Below, piece after piece: positions 22,501-32,698 of a DNA stretch of 64,000 nucleotides. The DNA lies in NCBI GenBank assembly GCA_029204225.1, contig CM055110.1, positions 42,451,862 to 42,515,861 of the forward strand, in the 5' to 3' direction. The notes beneath the pieces are model-generated. The model did not search any database. It was not told the origin of the DNA and worked only from the letters and a program-made list of their open reading frames with translations. The DNA comes from Diphasiastrum complanatum (Eukaryota; Streptophyta; Lycopodiopsida; Lycopodiales; Lycopodiaceae). A program made the position numbers and the translations under genes. How positions within the stretch are numbered: position 1 is the first letter of the stretch; every line of letters begins with the position of its first letter.

Positions 22501-24519
22501 TTACTTTATCTCTTCCAAAGTCTTCCCCGTTGTTTCAGGCACCAAGGTATAGACAAAAATAACGGAGCAGGCTGAAATTAAAGCAAAGATGAAGAAAACT
22601 CCCGGAAGTGTTACAGCGGTTGAAATAGTGAGAAAACTCAGAGATATAAGTCCGCCGATGCTCCTGTTTATCACCATTGAGAGGCTCATGCCCTGTGCTC
22701 GAATTTTTAAAGGAAAAAGCTCGGCTAACAGTAGATTGCAGATAGGCCCGAATCCAATCGAAAAAAAGGCCACAAACGAGCAGGTAGAAACTACTGCCAT
22801 CACACTAGAAATACCAGCTGGCACGGTACTTAGTCCTACAATAAATTGGCTATTGTTAAGACACAAGAAAGCTGCTCCAAGTATTGCCATCGAGGTACAC
22901 ATTCCAAGGCCACTAATAAAAAGCAGAGATCTACGCCCAGTTCGATCAACAAAGATTGTGGCCACCAGAACGAAGACGGTTTTAGAAAATCCTACTATAA
23001 CAGTAGAGCCTAAATCCCCGTTTGTACTCTTAATCCCAGCAGCAGCAAAGATGGAGGGGCTGTAGTACAAGACTGCAGGAACTCCAGATGCTTGATTAAA
23101 GAACTGGTATAACATAGCTACAATCAATATGCGTCTTACTGCCGCATTAGGCCAGAGAAGCTCATGCCAAACGCTTCTTTTGGGACCTCCTACCTCATAA
23201 TCTAGTAATGGAACCGTATGCTCCGACCGACTCGAGAAATGCTTAGCGTTCCTAAAATTTTCATCGGAATCCAGGCTTCGCTTGGCTTTCTCAGCTGCCA
23301 CTATGATGTCTTCTAACCTTTGATCTGCGTCTTCTTTGTCCGTGGATATCTTAATCAGAAATCGGCGAGCTTCATCCAGTCTCCCCTTGACAACAAGCCA
23401 ACGTGGTGATTCAGGAATTAATGGCAGCCCACAGATCAGAAGGATCGCAGGGAAAGCTCCCAAACTAAGCATTATCCTCCAATTGATGTTGGAGGGCAAT
23501 CCTGAGAGGAGATAGCCAGAAAGGTAACCGAGCAATATTCCAAAGTTCAAAGAGATCTCCGGGAAGGAGATCAACGTGCCGCGGATTTCTGGAGGTGATA
23601 TTTCAGCAATGTAAAGGGGCACTATCACGTAGACAGATCCTACGGAAATTCCTGTTAACAACCTTCCCGTGAGCAAGATACTAAATGATGGTGAGATCCC
23701 CATGATCATAGATCCTATCAAACAGACAATGGCCGCAAAAGCCATGGTATTTCGTCGGCCAATCGCATCGGCGAGGTGTCCTGCAATCATATTACCCACA
23801 ATGCTAATCAGAACAAGAGAAGCCATCAAAAGTTCTTCCTGCTGCGCGCTGATATGAAGATTTTGAATAATAAATAGCACAGCTCCACTGATAGCTCCGA
23901 TGCCTGAAGTGCCAAACAATTTTCGGTTAATCCTCATGGCAAAGTAGGAAACAAAAAACACAAAATTTGAAGCCCAAATAGTTTATGTAAAGGTAATTTT
24001 TAACCAGAATAGTCTATGTTTTGAATGGTAAGATAATCCGTCTTTCTGTACTTGTTCCAACAAGAGTCAGAAGATCAAATAATTCTACTTTAGCTGAAAA
24101 GTCAATGAAAAAATCCAACTATTTTAAGCTACATACAACTAAGCCGCGTATCATCAATGTTTCAATCACCCAAGTACCTACCAGCTTAGTTCTCAGAACA
24201 ACGCAAATTTTCACTTAGCTCAGATGTTTTATTTTTTCATCATATAAAATCCCAAGACAAAACGAAACCGTAAGGATCATATTCCACTTCATTACAAGAT
24301 GAAGGAGAACTACTTACAGTAGCCAGCCATGACGGAAGTCATCGATGCAAAGAGGGTGAGGAAGATGATGTAAGTGCTCATCTTCCTGCCACTCTTGCCA
24401 TGGGGCATCATTCCATTATGGGAATCCATATGCTTGGAAGTTGGATCCGGAGCAGAGGAGGCTTCGTTGTTGCAGGTGATTCGAATAGGCAAGCAACTCA
24501 CCTCCTCACGCTCGGCCAT
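22501..24519 (-). CDS. Polyol/monosaccharide transporter of the major facilitator superfamily (two exons)
   Basis: Exon 1 is 24519-24318 and exon 2 is 23903-22501, joined by a 414 bp GT...AG intron (donor T|GTAAGTAG, acceptor TTCAG|GC). The product is 534 residues, normal for plant polyol transporters (PLT/PMT). Such proteins have 12 membrane helices and usually import sugar alcohols or monosaccharides with protons at the plasma membrane. Family marks are GRLLTGISVGSVYVIVPLY, DAIGRRNT, PESPRWLV, FVDRTGRRSLL, LFPLKIRAQG and the C-terminal PETTGKTLEEIK. ATG 24519 sits in CCATGG, and no other Met precedes the first helix. Odd points: the conserved Asp of GYD in helix 1 is Cys (codon across the splice), FQQ is FNQ, and the Trp before SEIFP is Asn. 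The frame is intact, so it may be expressed with altered function. Confidence 0.9.
23904..24317 (-). other. Intron of the transporter gene
   Basis: A phase 1 intron of 414 bp with canonical GT and AG ends. It interrupts the codon after Gly-Tyr in transmembrane helix 1. AT-rich with no internal gene. Confidence 0.85.
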
Positions 24520-24556
24520 GGAGACGCCGCATATCGTCCTTTTGTTATGGGCTTGA

Positions 24557-24585
24557 ATTTATAATGCTTCGAGGACATTTTATAA
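24557..24585 (-). promoter_or_regulatory. Possible TATA boxes of the transporter gene
   Basis: On the minus strand TTATAAAAT (about 24585-24577) and TATAAAT (24563-24557) lie 38-66 bp before the ATG. Either could place transcription start in a short 5' leader. Only position and composition support this. Confidence 0.35.
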
Positions 24586-24721
24586 GGCAGCACATTGGCA
24601 GATTTGGCTCAAGAGATCTACACCTCTACTAGAAAATAATTAACATCTTGAGAAGATATTTTTCCAATCTCTCTCTCTAGATGCTCACGAGCATAACGTT
24701 TAGGTGGGCGCTTCATGCATG

Positions 24722-24723
<2 letters not shown>

Positions 24724-24772
<49 letters not shown>
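24724..24772. repeat. (CT)n microsatellite upstream of the transporter
   Basis: About 24 CT units, some 200 bp upstream of the start codon. GA/CT tracts near plant promoters can bind GAGA-binding BBR/BPC proteins; whether this one does is unknown. Confidence 0.97.
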
Positions 24773-24776
<4 letters not shown>

Positions 24777-24834
24777 AATAAAACTCCAGGAAAGAACTTC
24801 ACACCTCAAATATAACCCAAGAATAATGGGGGAA

Positions 24835-24916
24835 TATATCATATAGCCAAGTAGAGAGTGGGGAAGAAAAGAAGGCTAGCAAGTAGAGGACCAATCATTG
24901 ACACATTCTTGGATTT

Positions 24917-24984
<68 letters not shown>

Positions 24985-25439
24985 TATTAAGTGAACATGG
25001 CACTTGTGAATGGAAAATACATGAACATGGCACTTTTTGGTTGGCCAATAAAAGCCTACAAGGGTTCAAAAACTAAGTTCAATTTGAGTCATCCTTCTCG
25101 AACAGCTCCGTCCCGGTATTGTCATCCAACAGCTAGTTGCCACCCTGTAGCACACTTTGCCACTCCAACAACTTAACATGCTACCATGCCTCCTCATAAA
25201 TGATACACTACTTATACTTTATACTTAAAGAGGCCACATGGGAGTAGAGGACCAAACAATGATACAATGACACAATAGAAATTGTTTCAAATATTATCTA
25301 AAGGACAGGTTGTTGGGAGTAAATTAATATTAGCCGAAAAGGTGAAATGGGAGACTAAGAAAAGGGTAAGGACCAATCATTGGCACGATGTGACACAAAG
25401 GTATGAGAGAGAGACAATTGAGAAAACTGACTCATTGGG

Positions 25440-25529
<90 letters not shown>

Positions 25530-25860
25530 ACAAATACTACCAGAAGGAGTGAAGTATTTAGCCAAAAGGGTGGAATGGGAGAAGAAACAAATTAGCAACA
25601 TGTAGAAGATCAATCATTGACACAAAGTCACACCATATGGATTTCAAATAGTACCTAAAGGATATGCTATTAGCAGTAAAGTATATAGCCATGGAAAAAA
25701 GAAAAAAAAAAGGGAGCATGTATAAGACCAATCATTGACACAAAGTGATACAAAAATGGGAGACAAATAGAGAAAGAGAGATCCAAATGCATGAGTTTCT
25801 ATCAATTATTGGCCTTTTAGCTATATGATATAATACACAACTTACCCTTTGGGAAAAAAA
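24835..25860. repeat. Imperfect minisatellite array containing (CT)n(CA)n tracts
   Basis: At least five imperfect copies of a unit containing AGTATATAGCC...GGGAGA...GGACCAATCATTGACACAAAGTGACAC...CAAATAYTAYCTAAAGGA. The phrase ACCAATCATTGACAC or variants occurs near 24888, 25245, 25373, 25608 and 25728. Two copies carry long (CT)n(CA)n tracts at the same point (24920-24981 and 25442-25532), so unit length varies from about 120 to 350 bp. No coding sequence. Confidence 0.7.
25442..25532. repeat. (CT)n(CA)n microsatellite
   Basis: An interrupted CT tract followed by CA units, with the same CT-then-CA order as at 11696 and 24920. Confidence 0.97.
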
Positions 25861-26035
25861 AATTGAAAAAAAGAAAAAAAATTCGTGAAAAGGAGACCTC
25901 ACAAGATTTTGAGTAAATCATTTTGATTCAAGTCATTTTTGTTTGTAGAGGAAGTTAAAAACATTGAGAGAGCGCTTGAAAGTGATTGCCACTGATTTGA
26001 GAGAAAGAAGCAAAGAGAAAATTTAAGAATGTTAC

Positions 26036-26198
<163 letters not shown>

Positions 26199-26309
26199 TT
26201 TTTGTTAAGATATTGTTACTGATATATTGTTGATTGTGGATAGATTATAGTCATATGCATTTAATAGGATTATAAGTTGTAGTTGATTTAAGATTAAGTA
26301 CATATTTAT

Positions 26310-26510
26310 TAACATTGTAATTTGTAACTAAATTTCAATAAGATCTATTACAAATTGTAGATTGTAACTAAATTGAAGTTAGATCTATTGAATAAAATAA
26401 TCAAATTTAAGTTAATTTTATTGAAGGTTGTATCTTAATGAAAGTTAGATTTACTACATATTGTAGATAACTTAAAGCTAAATCTATTGAAAATTGTAGA
26501 ATAAAATAAA
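26310..26510. repeat. Degenerate tandem repeat, period about 45-50 bp
   Basis: Four or five diverged copies of a phrase like AAGTTAGATCTATTGAAAATTGTAGATTGTAACT (shown here in parts: AGATCTATT and ATTGTAGA recur). AT-rich and non-coding. Confidence 0.5.
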
Positions 26511-26699
26511 TAAGTAGATAGATAATATTGTATTTATTTTTTCTTTCAACTATTAAACTCATTACTGTATAATGTTGGTGTTGCGACAATAGAATAGTAC
26601 TAAGTAGGAACAAATGTGAAAATGCAAATATTAGTTTGATTACTTATATATTTGTGCATATATTTCAAATAATTATGTGTGAGAGGTTGTTCCCTTGTG

Positions 26700-26894
26700 T
26701 AAAGAGTCGGCTTGTCAATCGCAATGGGGTGTGTGGGTAGAGTTGTTAACTGTGGCAGGCCAGGCACATAGGCTCGATTCCCAACTACTACAAAGTGACA
26801 TCTTTGGGGCTCTCCCCTTCCTTGGCATTGCCTAGCTACGTTGTATATGTTGTATATAACCAAACACTAATAGCTTAACATATTAAAAAAAAAA
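26700..26894 (+). mobile_element. Possible tRNA-derived SINE
   Basis: A B-box-like GGCTCGATTCC at 26771-26781 is preceded 37 bp upstream by an A-box-like TGGGTAGAGTTG (26734-26745). A non-tRNA body (GGGGCTCTCCCCTTCC...) and an A-rich tail (26885-26894) follow. This is the layout of a plant SINE. The A-to-B spacing is a little short and no target duplication is found, so the call is tentative. Confidence 0.4.
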
Positions 26895-27232
26895 TTGTAG
26901 AATGTAAAAATGCAACAATGAATTCAGAAATAGTAAAATAGAGATATTTTATATTCATACTTCCAAAAAAAAAGTACATATTGCATCTTTTGGAAAGGGT
27001 TTGATGCTACCCTTCTTTTGTAAATTAAAAAAAAAAAAAAAACATTACATTTAAGAAGTACCTGAAAACTTCTTAAGCATTTTCATCCCTCATCATTGTT
27101 GGAAGTCGAATCTTCCCTTTATCTTCATCCCCTTCATCATCATCCCCTTCTTCTCTTCATTTACTCGCACACCAAGGCAATATATCCTTGGCGATAACCA
27201 AGGCACTATAGTCTTATGCCTTCGTTTGCTCT

Positions 27233-27325
27233 CGTACGACATTGGTTATTGCCAAGGCTATACTGCCTTATGCCTCAAGATGGTTACCAAGGCACTATAG
27301 CCTTGGCGATAACCAATGTTGTACG
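27233..27325. repeat. Inverted repeat with 37-bp arms
   Basis: The arms at 27233-27269 and 27289-27325 are reverse complements at 34 of 37 positions around a 19-bp loop. The words CCTTGGCGATAACCAAGG and GGCACTATAG also occur upstream from 27180, so the unit is partly repeated. It could fold as a hairpin; no transposon ends are clear. Confidence 0.7.
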
Positions 27326-27379
27326 TGGTGTCTGTATACTTGCACCCATAATCTTCAATCTACATCAACAAATATTGGG

Positions 27380-28092
27380 TGATTTAGAAAAGAAAAAAAA
27401 ACAGGAAATGATTGATAAATAAAAAACATAGCAAATACAATTATCTAAAAGATAGAAGCTTATAAATTGGGCTTGCAAGCTTGCCTTGCCTCCTAATCGA
27501 AGGTGTGATTGGCCTAAAAGCTTAAGCCTTTGATTTTGTCGCTTCTCTTTGTTTCCGAAAGTAGACACATTAGAGGTAGTACGAACACCAAAATGGTGTT
27601 TTGTCAAGATGTTATTTTTGACTATTCATGTTATGATCGCCAAATGAAGATCTCTTTAGATCCTGTTACATGTAACCAAAAGGATATCTATAGAGCAGAA
27701 CCACCCAACCAATGAGAAATGGCTAGTCAAAACCCTACCACTTCACCCCCAATCCAAGGTGACTGAATGCAAGAGAGGAGGGGATCTTGGCGTCTGAAAT
27801 CATAAATTACAATGAGGAGATGGGCGAGTTCCTACAAGAATTATATTCTCCAAAAGCTAGAGAATATTCTCTCTAGGATCCCTCTATTCCTATCAAAAGC
27901 ATTTGACCTCATGTTCGTGCACAAAAGCTGTCAATCACCATGCAAAAGCTCCATAGGTCCAATTAGAGCACATGGCCCTCATAAGATTATTAATTACATT
28001 ACTGACCAAGTTCGGAATCACGTGGCGTAACTAATAACCTTGTATACTGGAGTACCGCCTATCCATGTCAGGAATTATTCATGGACGTAACA
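27380..28092 (-). repeat. Candidate gypsy 3' LTR
   Basis: On the minus strand a purine tract AAGGGGGGAAGAA lies just before TGTTACGTCC, whose T is at 28092, as expected at the junction of a Ty3-gypsy interior and 3' LTR. The far end of the LTR is not defined, and some of this interval may be unrelated DNA. Confidence 0.45.
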
Positions 28093-28104
28093 TTCTTCCC
28101 CCCT

Positions 28105-28779
28105 TGAACTACTTCTGTCCTCAGAAGTGAAAACTAGGAATGTTTTTTTTTCTGCTTTCAACCCTTTCCCCTAAAGCATCATCCTACCCTTCCACCTAAT
28201 CAAGCACCTAGAGATAGAATGATTTCTCAATTGTTTATCTCTGGTTCTGAGTACTCTTTCAGGTTCCAAATGTATACTAAGCGATAAATCCTCCAAGTGG
28301 GTGAGATCCTCTCATCAAACCAACTACATCAGTTTCATGTAAACTTAATTTTAACCAGCTTACATGAAACGTTGGGTGAGTAGTTGAATTATCTTGAAGA
28401 TCGAGTTTGTAAACTAAAGAGCCAATTTTCTTTCATAATCTAAAACGGTCCACAATATCTGATAGGCAACTTATAATGCTTACCCGTACGTAGTCTTAAA
28501 ATCTTTTGGAATTCTAAGATATACGCAGTCATCAACTTTAAAATCTTTGGGAGACGTCTTAAGATCGACATAGTGCTTAGTTCTATCTTGAGCACTACGG
28601 ATACAATCACGTGCCACTTGCAACATTTCTTGCATATCATGTAGGAAATCCTCAAGTTTATGGATCTTAACAGACTTTGTCTCCACGTTTACAAAAGATC
28701 TAGGTTGAAAACCATACATGAGCATAAACGGAACATAATGTTTTCTACTATTGTAAGCAAATTCAATTGAGCTCAACAT
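28105..28779 (-). pseudogene. Gypsy integrase C-terminal region
   Basis: Minus-strand frame starting SSIEFAYNSRKHYVPFMLMYG near 28770, with AQDRTKHYVDLK and FKVDDCVYLRI near 28560 and 28520. After breaks it continues with YCGPF and a final HLEPERVLRTRDKQLRNHSI / IRWKGRM segment near 28200. This is the C-terminal half of a Ty3-gypsy integrase and the end of pol. The preceding half is at 30985-31620 on the other strand. It ends 13 bp from the candidate LTR. Confidence 0.8.
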
Positions 28780-29450
28780 AAATCATCTCTTTACCTATGC
28801 TCAGCATAGGTCGTCTCTCGACCTATGCTTAGCAAGAGTGCTCACTGGACTTTTCTCTCAACATAGGTCCTCCTTTATCGACCTATGCTCAGCATAAGTC
28901 GTCACTCGACCTATGCTAACCTATGCTCAGCATAAGTGTTCCTGGACTTATGCGTCCTCTCTCGACCTATGCTCAGCAAGAGCGCTCACTGGACTTTTCT
29001 CTCAACATAGTTCTCCCTCGACCTATGCTTAGCATAGATCGTCACTCGACCTATGCTCACCTATGCTCAACATAAGTGTTCATTGGACTTATGCTCAGCA
29101 AAGTACTCAATGGACTTATGCTCAAACCTATTCTCAACATAAGTCCTCACTGGTGGACTTATGCTCAAACTTATTCTCAACATAGGTCCTCATTGGTGGA
29201 CTTATGCCACCATGAGTGCTCACGCGTTCACACTAGACTTATGTTAAACATAAGTACTCAATGGACTTATGCTCGGTATGAACCCAAGTCCAACCTAAGT
29301 CGAGTCAAAAATGTGGCAAGAATCCGGTCAACAACAAACCTATGCTCAACATAGGGGCTTATGCTCACAGCATAAGTGCTCACACTGGGCTTATGCTCAA
29401 CATAAGCTTTTTCTCGACCTCATAAGACCTAGGTTGAGCATAGGTAGAGA
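28780..29450. repeat. Array of short palindromes
   Basis: About 25 copies of near-perfect palindromes of two related kinds, CCTATGCTCAGCATAGG and CTTATGCTCAACATAAG, separated by short linkers such as TCGTCACTCGA and TGCTCACTGGA. Copies vary in the middle base and in linker length. A short related stretch occurs at 31640-31730. Not coding. Confidence 0.9.
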
Positions 29451-29454
29451 GAGA

Positions 29455-29990
29455 ACTTAAAAAAAACTAAATAGTTTTTAAAAAAAACTAAATTTCTTCT
29501 AAACAAAACTATAAAATTTTAAAAAAATCAAAAAATAATTACTAAAAATAATTAGACAATTAAAATTAAAAATCAAAAAACTAAAATGAAAAATCAGAAA
29601 ATTAAAAATCCAAAAATTTAGAAAATTTAAAAAACTAAAAATATAAAAAAAATTAAAAAATACTAAAAATTAAAATTATAAAATTATAAAAAGTCAAAAA
29701 ACTCAAAAATTCAAAAAAATCTAATATTAAAGCATTAAAAAAATCTAAATATTAAAAATATTAAAAATATTAAAATATTAAAAAATTAAATAATCATCAA
29801 AAAAATTTAAATATAAAAAATAAAAAACTAAAAAAAATTGAAAATAAAATTTCAAAAACTAAAAAGTTAAAAAAATAAAAAATAAATTAAAAAATAAAAA
29901 TTTGAAAACTAGAAATCAAAATAAAATTATAAAAATATAATTAAAAGTTAAAATATAAAAACAATTTGATAATTCACAAATAATATAAAG
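29455..29990. repeat. A-rich low-complexity tract
   Basis: About 540 bp of nearly pure A and T with A strongly favoured on this strand, built from words such as AAAAATTAAAA and AAAACTAAAA. No gene. Confidence 0.9.
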
Positions 29991-29999
29991 TGCATTATA

Positions 30000-30980
30000 A
30001 AGATTTTATTTTTGGTTAAAAAAAGGTGATATGTGGACGCAAGAAAGAATAGACAAATGGTTAAAGCTCCAAAAATAAATGGTGCGGTGATCTGAATGAA
30101 ATTTGGATTGGAAGTGTTATTGCACTTCTTGATTAAGAAAATAGCTAATTAAGGTCAAGCAGTGGTTTCAACAAATAGAAATTTAATTACTCAAGACCAG
30201 GCAATGGCTCCAACATATACAAATGTTGGTAGACCTACTAGTTCTTATCCCAAATGGTCTAGTGGAAAATTTTTGATTGCATTGTAAAAATATTTATTAA
30301 AATTATGTATATGGACATTTTTAATTTTTTTAGAAAATGATTGTATTTATTTTAAAAATGATTTTTGAACATTTTTGTGTTATTTGAGTTTATTGATAGT
30401 TTATATTAGTTGGATAAACATATTTTTTTTTATTTTTTAATTTGTAATATTTTTTTAAATATTAAAATATTAACATTAAATTACATGCAAGCTTTCAAAA
30501 TTATATCAAAAATTTTTAAATTGTATATTTTTTAAATTTAAAAAAATTAAATTTTAAATTTACATAATGTAGCAATAATTTTTTATAATAACAAATTGTA
30601 CCCAATAAATGTTTGTATTTTTTGACGATCTGAATTGAAATATTTTAAAATATTTTGCGTTACTTAGTCCAAATTTGAAATATTGACAAAATGTGGTATC
30701 TCACAAATAATTAGTTAATTTTTAAATTTAAAATTCAAAATTTACATGAATTACCCAAAAAATATAAAGGCTTCAAAAAAATGGATCATCCGTCATTTCT
30801 GTTCTAAAAGATTTCACGTTTATATCTTTCATTGACAGAAAATTGTGAAACAGACTCTGATTTAGGTTGCATTTGAAAAATGGTTGAGACTAGAAAAAAT
30901 GAGAATGGAATAGAGATCAACTCACATGAATCTTAAGTTTCTAAGAAAGATAAAAAAATAATGGTATAGTTTTTCATTTG
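30000..30980. other. AT-rich DNA with a fragment of an unknown domain
   Basis: Mostly non-coding. At 30085-30155 the plus strand reads KWCGDLNEIWIGSVIALLD, similar to KWSANLNEINVGSLIALLA at 31893-31950. Nothing else is recognised. Confidence 0.4.
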
Positions 30981-30984
30981 AGGT

Positions 30985-31620
30985 GCTGTTATTTCGGAAT
31001 GGAAAAGTTTGTGTACTAGTAGATGATGAGTTAAAACAAAGAATTCTTTATGAATAGTCTTGTGCTGGTCATCCAAAGATACCAAGGACTTTGGACTTGG
31101 TCAGAAGAGAGTTTTATTGACCAAAATTGAAGCCAATTGTCGAGTCTTATGTGGTTAAATGTAAACTCTCTCAACTAGCCAAAGCGGAATGCTTAAAGGT
31201 TGGAGGGTTGTTACATCCCTTAGATATTCCTCAAAAATGATGGAAAAGCATATCTATGAATTTTTAGTTGGACTTTTAAGAATCCAATATCAGAACGATT
31301 CTATTTGGGTTATATTGGACATGACAACTAAGTTTGTTACATTCACACCAGTAAAATCAACTACAAAGGCTTTTGCTTTAGCCCAAATATTTGTGAAAAG
31401 ATTATTCAGAGTTTGTGAATTTAAGTGATATTATTAATGATAGAGATTTTAAGTTTATAGGTCATTTTTGGTCAGTTGTATTCCATTAGCTAGAAACCTT
31501 GCTTAAATTTAGTTCTACTAATCATTCTGAATCAAATGGTCAAAATGAAAGAACTAATCAAGCTATGGAGAATATGTTGAGGACTTATGTGTCTCACAAG
31601 TAGTCTCATAAGTTGAGAGA
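30985..31620 (+). pseudogene. Gypsy integrase N-terminal and core region (inverted half)
   Basis: Plus-strand translation gives the H2C2-type start (VDDELKQRILYE then CAGHPKIPRTLDLVRREF). The second zinc cysteine is missing in YVVKCKLSQLAKAE. The integrase core follows: NDSIWVILDMTTKFVTFTPV near 31295 and NHSESNGQNERTNQAMENML near 31520-31580. There are stops near 31055, 31110 and 31600 and a frame change near 31200. It breaks off at about 31620, exactly where the minus-strand fragment at 28779 takes up, so one integrase gene has been split by an inversion. Confidence 0.8.
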
Positions 31621-31629
31621 AAAGTCTAG

Positions 31630-32325
31630 TAAGCACTTGTGTTGAGCATAGGTCGAAGGAGCACTTATATTGAACATAGGTCGAGAGAGAACTTACGATG
31701 AGCTTAAGTCAAGAGAGAACTTATGCTGGTCATTTGAAAAGTTTCAGTATCTATTTAGATCTTCAGTTCCTACAATGGTAGTTGATTTCTCTATTATTTT
31801 ACAACAGACTGAATCTTTAACTCTTTTGAAAAATAAACAAAGTGAAATTGATTTGGATTCTAAAAAAATCACCCCAGTGTAAGCACTTCCAATGCTAAAT
31901 GGTCTGCTAATCTCAATGAAATAAATGTTGGGAGTCTCATTGCACTTTTAGCTTTGAAAAATAACGAAAATCATCTTTTTTGGATTGTTAAAGTGATTGG
32001 CTTCATTTAGAGTGATGACATGTTGACGAAAATTGTATGTGTGCACTAGATGCATAGTACTTCAAAAAATGTTTTCTTGAAAAAGTACGAGTTACAAATC
32101 TTGCAATTAGATCCAAAAGAAAAGATAAATGTTCAACAAAAAATCATTCAAGAGTTGATTATATAAATTTCCAAGACGTGGATATACTTGCATTTAATTT
32201 CGAATTGACAATGATGAACATTTACAAAAGTCAACAATATCTATTTTACAGAGATGTCTTGGCTTAATTGCACAACCATAATCTTTGACTCAGCATAAAC
32301 ATGGCAAAGCCACAATATACAATTT
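31630..32325 (+). pseudogene. Palindrome remnants and decayed unknown coding sequence
   Basis: 31640-31730 holds four phrases related to the 28.8-29.4 kb palindromes (GAGCATAGGTCGA, GAACATAGGTCGA). A frame of 70 codons (31670-31882) follows. Then, after a phase change, NAKWSANLNEINVGSLIALL...FWIVKVIGF with two TAG stops, LKKYELQILQLDP, and NFQDVDILAFNFELT near 32165-32205. It has the look of a real but dead protein. I do not recognise the family. Host DNA continues at 43856 beyond element B. Confidence 0.4.
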
Positions 32326-32329
32326 TTTT

Positions 32330-32698
32330 TGTGAAAAATTGCCTACATTGGCAAATCTAGCCATGTATAATATTGTACATTTTGTCAATATTGTTTGTTG
32401 GTTACTTCAATGGCTAAAGTGCCACTTGTACATACACACCTAAAGTAGGTTACCAAAGTCAAGAGGAGTGGTTGTGTCTATTTGGTAGTGATTCCTACTT
32501 TGTAGGATCTAGACCATGATTTATGATGAGATTTGTACCTACCATGCACCTACCAAGCATGACTCTTGGATCTAGGCTAGGGTTTTCACATTAGGGCAAG
32601 AAAGTGGAGTCTACTTCCTTATTACATGCTGGATTTTCACCTAACTTTGCAAAGGAATTGTGTTTTACTATGTATTTCCATTCTCCATAGTGAGAAGA
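32330..32698 (+). repeat. 5' LTR of element B, left piece
   Basis: Matches 43160-43529. It ends in GAAGA (32694-32698), the target site used by element C. Confidence 0.92.

Noticed and set aside
22589-23065. 158-codon plus-strand frame opposite the transporter
   Set aside because: It is the antisense shadow of the transporter exon; the minus-strand reading has all family motifs.
26661-26800. Functional tRNA gene
   Set aside because: Only box A- and B-like words are present; no cloverleaf with acceptor and anticodon stems can be drawn.
28780-29450. CRISPR-like array
   Set aside because: Repeats are palindromic with variable short linkers, there are no uniform spacers and no cas genes, and the window is eukaryotic.
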